Position numbers and translations under genes: made by a program. Positions 7,210 to 10,731 of a DNA stretch of 10,731 nucleotides are shown piece by piece. The stretch lies in assembly GCA_946629475.1 (NCBI GenBank), contig CAMOXX010000083.1, positions 1-10,731 of the forward strand, read 5' to 3'. Position 1 is the first letter of the stretch. Every line of letters begins with the position of its first letter. The notes below the pieces were generated by a model. That model did not search any database, had not been told where the DNA came from, and was given only the letters and a program-made list of their open reading frames with translations. This DNA is from an uncultured Blautia sp. (GTDB lineage Bacteria; Bacillota; Clostridia; Lachnospirales; Lachnospiraceae).

Positions 7210-7956
7210 TTACGCTTTTCTCTTTACATGAACCTCAAGGGCTTTGCCCACCTTGGCGGGGTCAATCCCTTTGTCCTCCATGAAACGGCTGCCCTTGAGG
7301 ATTTCCATCATCGCCTTCTGCGTATGGCAGCGGGTGGTTCTGTTATCCTTCAGGATGACTCCGGACGCCGTAAAAACACCAAAGATCTCTGAAGGAATGT
7401 CCGGATATCCGCATTCCTTCAGCACGGCATCCACAATCTCTTTCTGCTTCCGGTTCCGTACCACAGGACTGTCTATCTTCTTTTCTTCTCCGTTCAGGAC
7501 CTGCCGCCACTCTTCATCGCCGCTTCCGGCATACACCGTGCCGCCATACCCGAAACAGTTGAACCCCAGGACCCGGCTTCTGGTGACCACCAGTGCCGCG
7601 AGCGAGGCTGTCGCTCCGTCATGCTCCAGTGTCCCGGGTACGATGCAGTAAAAATGGTTTTTTCTCCCGTAGGTCAGAAACCCGGAGATTGCCGTCATCA
7701 GCTCCTGTCTGCTGCTGTTTTTCTGCACCTCGGTCTTTTTCTTCCTGCCTTCCGGTTTACCGTCTGTTTCCGTCTCCCCATCGCTTCCCGACGCTTTCGC
7801 CTCTCTCTTTTTTCTCTTACCAAAAAGCGTATCGCTTGTCTGCTTTCCCAGAAGAAGCTCCAGAGGGTTCACGCCGAACCGTCTTCCGAGCATAATCGGA
7901 AGAACGATCAGCACCAGGATAATGATGACATAAACCGGGAGCATATTCATATCCAT
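7210..7956 (-). CDS. Membrane-anchored protein with degenerate NERD-like domain
   Basis: A 248-residue protein of uncertain function. Residues 6-23 form one hydrophobic transmembrane helix right at the N-terminus. A very charged, low-complexity linker rich in Lys, Glu, Asp and Gly follows (about 47-80). A globular domain spans roughly 100-220. Its layout (VVTRSRVLGFNCFGYGGTVYAG, then EEW at 148-150, then SPVVRNRKQKEIVDAVLKECG) resembles the nuclease-related NERD domain, where this stretch is normally GxFVIEVKNYxGxI, W, NPxxQN. The Glu and Lys expected in the EVK motif are replaced here (NCFG), so nuclease activity seems unlikely. The NERD call is pattern memory, not a search. The ATG at 7956 has an AGAGGA site 7 nt upstream and lies 15 bp after the lyase stop, so it is the last gene of that operon. 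Its role in uronate use is unknown. Confidence 0.7.
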   Translation of the reverse strand: MDMNMLPVYVIIILVLIVLPIMLGRRFGVNPLELLLGKQTSDTLFGKRKKREAKASGSDGETETDGKPEGRKKKTEVQKNSSRQELMTAISGFLTYGRKNHFYCIVPGTLEHDGATASLAALVVTRSRVLGFNCFGYGGTVYAGSGDEEWRQVLNGEEKKIDSPVVRNRKQKEIVDAVLKECGYPDIPSEIFGVFTASGVILKDNRTTRCHTQKAMMEILKGSRFMEDKGIDPAKVGKALEVHVKRKA

Positions 7957-7971
7957 GTTGTCGTCCTCTTC

Positions 7972-9243
7972 CTATCGCGCGCGGACATCGATGGAATATA
8001 CCTTCACGTAATTTCCGCTTCGCGCGTTAAAGTAGATTTTATCTCCTGCATGGGAATATACCGGATGGGGATGGGCATCCTGGCCGAGCCAGTCGCTCAC
8101 ATGCCTGCACTGGGGAATCCACAAAAGCGTCCCCCTGTCCCAGTCCGGAACAACCGCGCTGATATACTCCCCGTCCTTTTTGTGCGGATCAGGTCCGTTG
8201 TCCGTCGAGTTCTCACGCACGATTTTAATATCCTCGGGAAATTTAAAATATCCGTCACACACCAGGTTCATATCATGATCCATGGTAAAGTGTCCATAGG
8301 CATTGTAGTCATCCGGGAGAGCAATCTCCCAGTACCTTCCGGAGGCAGGCTCATAACGGCCGACCATCGCCGGGCCGTTCTCATATCCTCCGTGATAGAT
8401 GATGATATTGCCGTCATCGCTCCACATCTCATGGCAGACCCAGTCGCCGCGTTTTCTTTCGTACCCCCGCGTATTGCCCAGGGTGTCCTTCCCCTCCGTC
8501 CGCACAGCACGGATTTCATCCTTCCGGTGATCATAGATCCAGATCCGGCGGATTCCGCAGTCGAACGAGGACCACTCATGATTGTACATGATGATCTCCG
8601 GATCGGCAGGATTGAACTGAACATGGGTGATCCAGCACTTCGGCACGGTCTTTTCATAGAGAAGCTTTCCGCTCTCCGTATCATACACGCAGAGCCAGCT
8701 GTTCAGGCCTTCCTCCTGCACCCGTCCGTCGATATCATACACAGGGCGGCGGTCCAGCCCGCTCCCCTCCGTCTCCGGGTCGTAGTCAAGCGCTCTGCCG
8801 TCCGTCATGGGAACACAAAGCAGCCTCCCGTCCTGAGACACATGGGTGAATGCGGTGACACGATCCGCCGGCACAGAGGCGAGAACCTTCTCGTTTCCGT
8901 CAAGCCCGACCCGGCAGATCATATTATCCCTGATATAATAGGCGATGGCCCTGTCGGTATCCAGGCATACGCTCGCCTTGCTGAGTCCCTCCCCCGGCCG
9001 GCAGTCAAAATAGACATAGCTTTTCATGATGCCGTTTTTATTATCCGTAAGGATGGTCTCAGTCCCGGTCTGCAGATCCCTGACGCAGATGTTCGGAGAT
9101 CCTCCCCTGTCCGTTATAAGAAACAGGTATCTGTCATCCTTTGTCAGCGATGAGCAGGTGAAATAGAGGAGCTGGGTATTGTACCCGTTTTCCTCCCCCT
9201 CGCATCCGCTTGCCAGAACCCTGCTCCGTACATTTTCTTTCAT
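7972..9243 (-). CDS. ogl: Oligogalacturonate lyase-like protein, polysaccharide lyase family 22
   Basis: A 423-residue beta-propeller protein. Oligogalacturonate lyases cut short oligogalacturonides, especially the (unsaturated) dimer, by beta-elimination in the cytoplasm. Against the Erwinia/Yersinia enzymes as I remember them, the active-site features line up: ITHVQFNP (205-212), the Arg in IRRIW (R232/R233), the catalytic His in CHEMW (H271), and the metal set H318 (YGHF), Q388, H391 and H393 in QDAHPHP. There is no signal peptide, as expected for a cytosolic enzyme. Overall similarity outside these motifs looks low, and the protein is longer than the usual ~390 residues, so the substrate may differ. 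The frame stays open upstream to 9435, but that would overlap the preceding gene. The ATG at 9243 follows AGGAAGGA and GGGAG purine runs. Products would go to the kdgF-dhuI-dhuD genes. Confidence 0.82.
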   Translation of the reverse strand: MKENVRSRVLASGCEGEENGYNTQLLYFTCSSLTKDDRYLFLITDRGGSPNICVRDLQTGTETILTDNKNGIMKSYVYFDCRPGEGLSKASVCLDTDRAIAYYIRDNMICRVGLDGNEKVLASVPADRVTAFTHVSQDGRLLCVPMTDGRALDYDPETEGSGLDRRPVYDIDGRVQEEGLNSWLCVYDTESGKLLYEKTVPKCWITHVQFNPADPEIIMYNHEWSSFDCGIRRIWIYDHRKDEIRAVRTEGKDTLGNTRGYERKRGDWVCHEMWSDDGNIIIYHGGYENGPAMVGRYEPASGRYWEIALPDDYNAYGHFTMDHDMNLVCDGYFKFPEDIKIVRENSTDNGPDPHKKDGEYISAVVPDWDRGTLLWIPQCRHVSDWLGQDAHPHPVYSHAGDKIYFNARSGNYVKVYSIDVRAR

Positions 9244-9265
9244 AATGCTCCCGCAATCCTTCCTA

Positions 9266-9772
9266 TTACACACAGGCTTCCATGGGAACCTTGAGGACGA
9301 TCTTCCGGTAGTCTTTCGGGCCATCCTCATTGCACTGTCCCGGAATATGAACATCCCACGGGAAGTAAATCGCATAAGCGCCGGGCTCCATGACAACGCA
9401 GCCTTCCTTCTTGGCGGTCTCTGCACGGTTTTCATAGAAAAGGATGTCCCTAGAGGTTCCCAGCAGGTCCTCTTTTACCGTCTCCTTCCCTTCGTCAATG
9501 AAGAAGGACGCAACCTCCGGGCCTCCCGATACGAAAAGCTGAAGGTCGATATATTTGCGGTGAATTTCCGGATCATGCGTTTCCCTCGGGCTGGTCACCA
9601 GATCCATGACCTGCAGGATCATGCTGACTCCGCCGATCTCGATGGGAAATGCCCCCGTCTCATGGCCGGCGAGATCCATCCCTTTCAGCTGATGAAGCGC
9701 TTCGCAAAGCGGCTTTGGCAGCACCGCTGCCTGCTGTTCAAAATACTCACTGTTCACATTGCCGTAGATCAT
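9266..9772 (-). CDS. YhcH/YjgK/YiaL-family protein
   Basis: A 168-residue single-domain protein of the YhcH/YjgK/YiaL (DUF386, also EbgC-like) beta-barrel family. Members occur in operons for sialic acids, 2,3-diketogulonate and other acidic sugars, and their reaction is mostly not established. Conserved family features are present: the ETHDPEIHRKYIDLQLFVSG block (64-83, with H66, H71, D76 and Q78), Y113/E114 in ILFYENR, and GAYAIYFPWDVHIPG (131-145, with H142). The frame extends to 9823, but the Met at 9772 fits the family N-terminus MIYGN and has an AAAGGAG site 8 nt upstream; the longer version would overlap the upstream reductase gene. It lies 28 bp after the reductase and 22 bp before the lyase. 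I infer a role in handling an anomer or derivative of an acidic sugar released by the lyase. Confidence 0.88.
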   Translation of the reverse strand: MIYGNVNSEYFEQQAAVLPKPLCEALHQLKGMDLAGHETGAFPIEIGGVSMILQVMDLVTSPRETHDPEIHRKYIDLQLFVSGGPEVASFFIDEGKETVKEDLLGTSRDILFYENRAETAKKEGCVVMEPGAYAIYFPWDVHIPGQCNEDGPKDYRKIVLKVPMEACV

Positions 9773-9800
9773 AGAAAAATCTCCTTTCCGGCTCTGCCCC

Positions 9801-10712
9801 TTATTGTCTGCACTCCATCGCATGAACCATATTCACCAGGAACTCGTGGGCAGGAACCTGCACGCCGTATTTCCTGGCCGCACGCACAACGGAACCGCTG
9901 ATGGTGTCCACTTCCGTTCTCCGTCCCGCAGAAAGATCTGCACAGATGGAGGTGATTCCATCGGGAACTCTTTTCGAGGTATCGATGATTTCCTGCAGCA
10001 GGTGCTCCTCATCCGCTTCGAGCCCCATCGCATGGGCTGTCTCGACTGCCTCATGCAGGAGCTGCTTTGACAGGGCAAGAGCATTGGGATTCTCCGCGAT
10101 AAAGCCCATCTTCACATTCAGAACAGCGGTGACCGCGCTCAGTGCCACATTGACAAAGAGCTTATTCCAGATCAGCTGCTGAATGTTTTCATGGATCTTT
10201 CCGCGGAAACCGCACGCATCCAGAGTCTCTTTGAGCTTCGGAAGGATTCCTTCCGCATCCGGGCAGAGCATGCCGAGGTTGGTTCCGCCGGTTCCGCCAT
10301 GGCGGATATGCGCCATTCCCAGAACTGTTCCCTGATCCTCCGTTGTTCCGATAATAATGCGCTCCGCAGGGACAAATTCTCCCAGGATATCTTCGTGGCC
10401 GGAGCCGTTCTGAAGGGTAAGAAGATAGGTGTTCTTTCCGATCAGGCAGCGGTTTCCGTCCAGCGCGGAGCGGGAAAACAGGGCTTTCACAAACAGGATC
10501 ACAAGATCCATCTCGGGCAGGCCTGCTGTGTCTGTCACAGCGTTCGGGCGGTAAATATGATCCTCCCCGCCTTCCTCCAGGGTGATTCCCTTTTCATTGA
10601 TGGTCCGGACTACTTCCGGGTTTGTATCTACCAGCCACACTTCGTTCTGCAGGGACAGGTGGCCGCCGTAGATTGAGCCCATGGCACCTGCGCCAATGAC
10701 TGCTATTTTCAT
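9801..10712 (-). CDS. PanE/ApbA-family 2-ketoacid reductase (ketopantoate reductase-like)
   Basis: A 303-residue NADP-type reductase of the ketopantoate reductase family. The Rossmann motif GAGAMGS is at 7-13, followed by VDT (28-30). Residues used for catalysis and binding in ketopantoate reductase are present: K76 (FVKA), N102 (LQNGSG), N183/K184 (IWNKLFVN) and E267 (RRTEVDTISG). The normal reaction is ketopantoate to pantoate for coenzyme A. Its place at the start of an operon with YhcH-family and lyase genes, and the lack of panB, panC or panD, suggest a different 2-keto acid as substrate, perhaps from sugar-acid metabolism; this is inference. The ATG at 10712 has an AGGAG site 7 nt upstream within the last bases of the window, so the promoter or further operon genes lie outside. 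Confidence 0.85.
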   Translation of the reverse strand: MKIAVIGAGAMGSIYGGHLSLQNEVWLVDTNPEVVRTINEKGITLEEGGEDHIYRPNAVTDTAGLPEMDLVILFVKALFSRSALDGNRCLIGKNTYLLTLQNGSGHEDILGEFVPAERIIIGTTEDQGTVLGMAHIRHGGTGGTNLGMLCPDAEGILPKLKETLDACGFRGKIHENIQQLIWNKLFVNVALSAVTAVLNVKMGFIAENPNALALSKQLLHEAVETAHAMGLEADEEHLLQEIIDTSKRVPDGITSICADLSAGRRTEVDTISGSVVRAARKYGVQVPAHEFLVNMVHAMECRQ

Positions 10713-10731
10713 TATATAGCTCCTTTCGTAG

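Noticed and set aside
7247..7257. Short palindrome-like GGGCTTTGCCC inside the NERD-like gene, similar to bases after uxuA
   Set aside because: It is too short, lies in coding sequence, and the resemblance to 7180-7195 is within chance for this composition.
7621..9153. Long plus-strand open frame of about 510 codons across the NERD-like and lyase genes
   Set aside because: It is antisense to two well-supported genes, its translation shows no recognisable domain, and it spans their 15-bp boundary. GC-rich codon use commonly leaves such antisense frames open.

Overview
The window looks like a carbohydrate-utilisation locus from a moderately GC-rich anaerobic Firmicute, most likely a gut-type Clostridia/Lachnospiraceae organism. 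I infer this from the family membership of the enzymes, the strong AGGAGG-type ribosome binding sites before most genes and the tight same-strand packing. The theme is catabolism of uronic acids: oligogalacturonides or other unsaturated uronides, plus free hexuronates. All routes end at 2-keto-3-deoxygluconate (KDG), then pyruvate and glyceraldehyde-3-phosphate.

Left block (minus strand, 1-5889, transcribed right to left): uxaC, uxaB, an RpiB-fold ketol-isomerase (dhuI-like), an SDR dehydrogenase (dhuD-like), a kdgF-like cupin, eda (KDPG aldolase) and a kdgK-type PfkB kinase cut by the window edge. The last five genes are consecutive and form a complete unsaturated-uronate route: KdgF opens the 4,5-unsaturated uronate to DKI, DhuI isomerises it, DhuD reduces it to KDG, KdgK phosphorylates KDG and Eda cleaves KDPG. 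uxaC and uxaB handle saturated galacturonate or glucuronate.

Middle (plus strand, 6099-7175): uxuA (mannonate dehydratase), divergent from uxaC across a 209-bp intergenic region that carries candidate promoters for both directions and a possible shared operator. It supplies KDG from mannonate.

Right block (minus strand, 7210-10712): a PanE/ApbA-family ketoacid reductase, a YhcH/YjgK/YiaL-family beta-barrel protein, a divergent family-22 oligogalacturonate lyase-like protein with its metal ligands intact, and a membrane-anchored protein with a degenerate NERD-like domain. uxuA converges on this block with only 34 bp between the stops.

No transporter, transcription factor, RNA gene, mobile element or CRISPR array is visible, and no stretch over 300 bp lacks a gene. 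The least ordinary items are the NERD-like membrane protein in the lyase operon, the PanE-family reductase placed with sugar-acid genes, the divergent PL22 protein, and the pairing of UxaB with UxuA without UxaA or UxuB.
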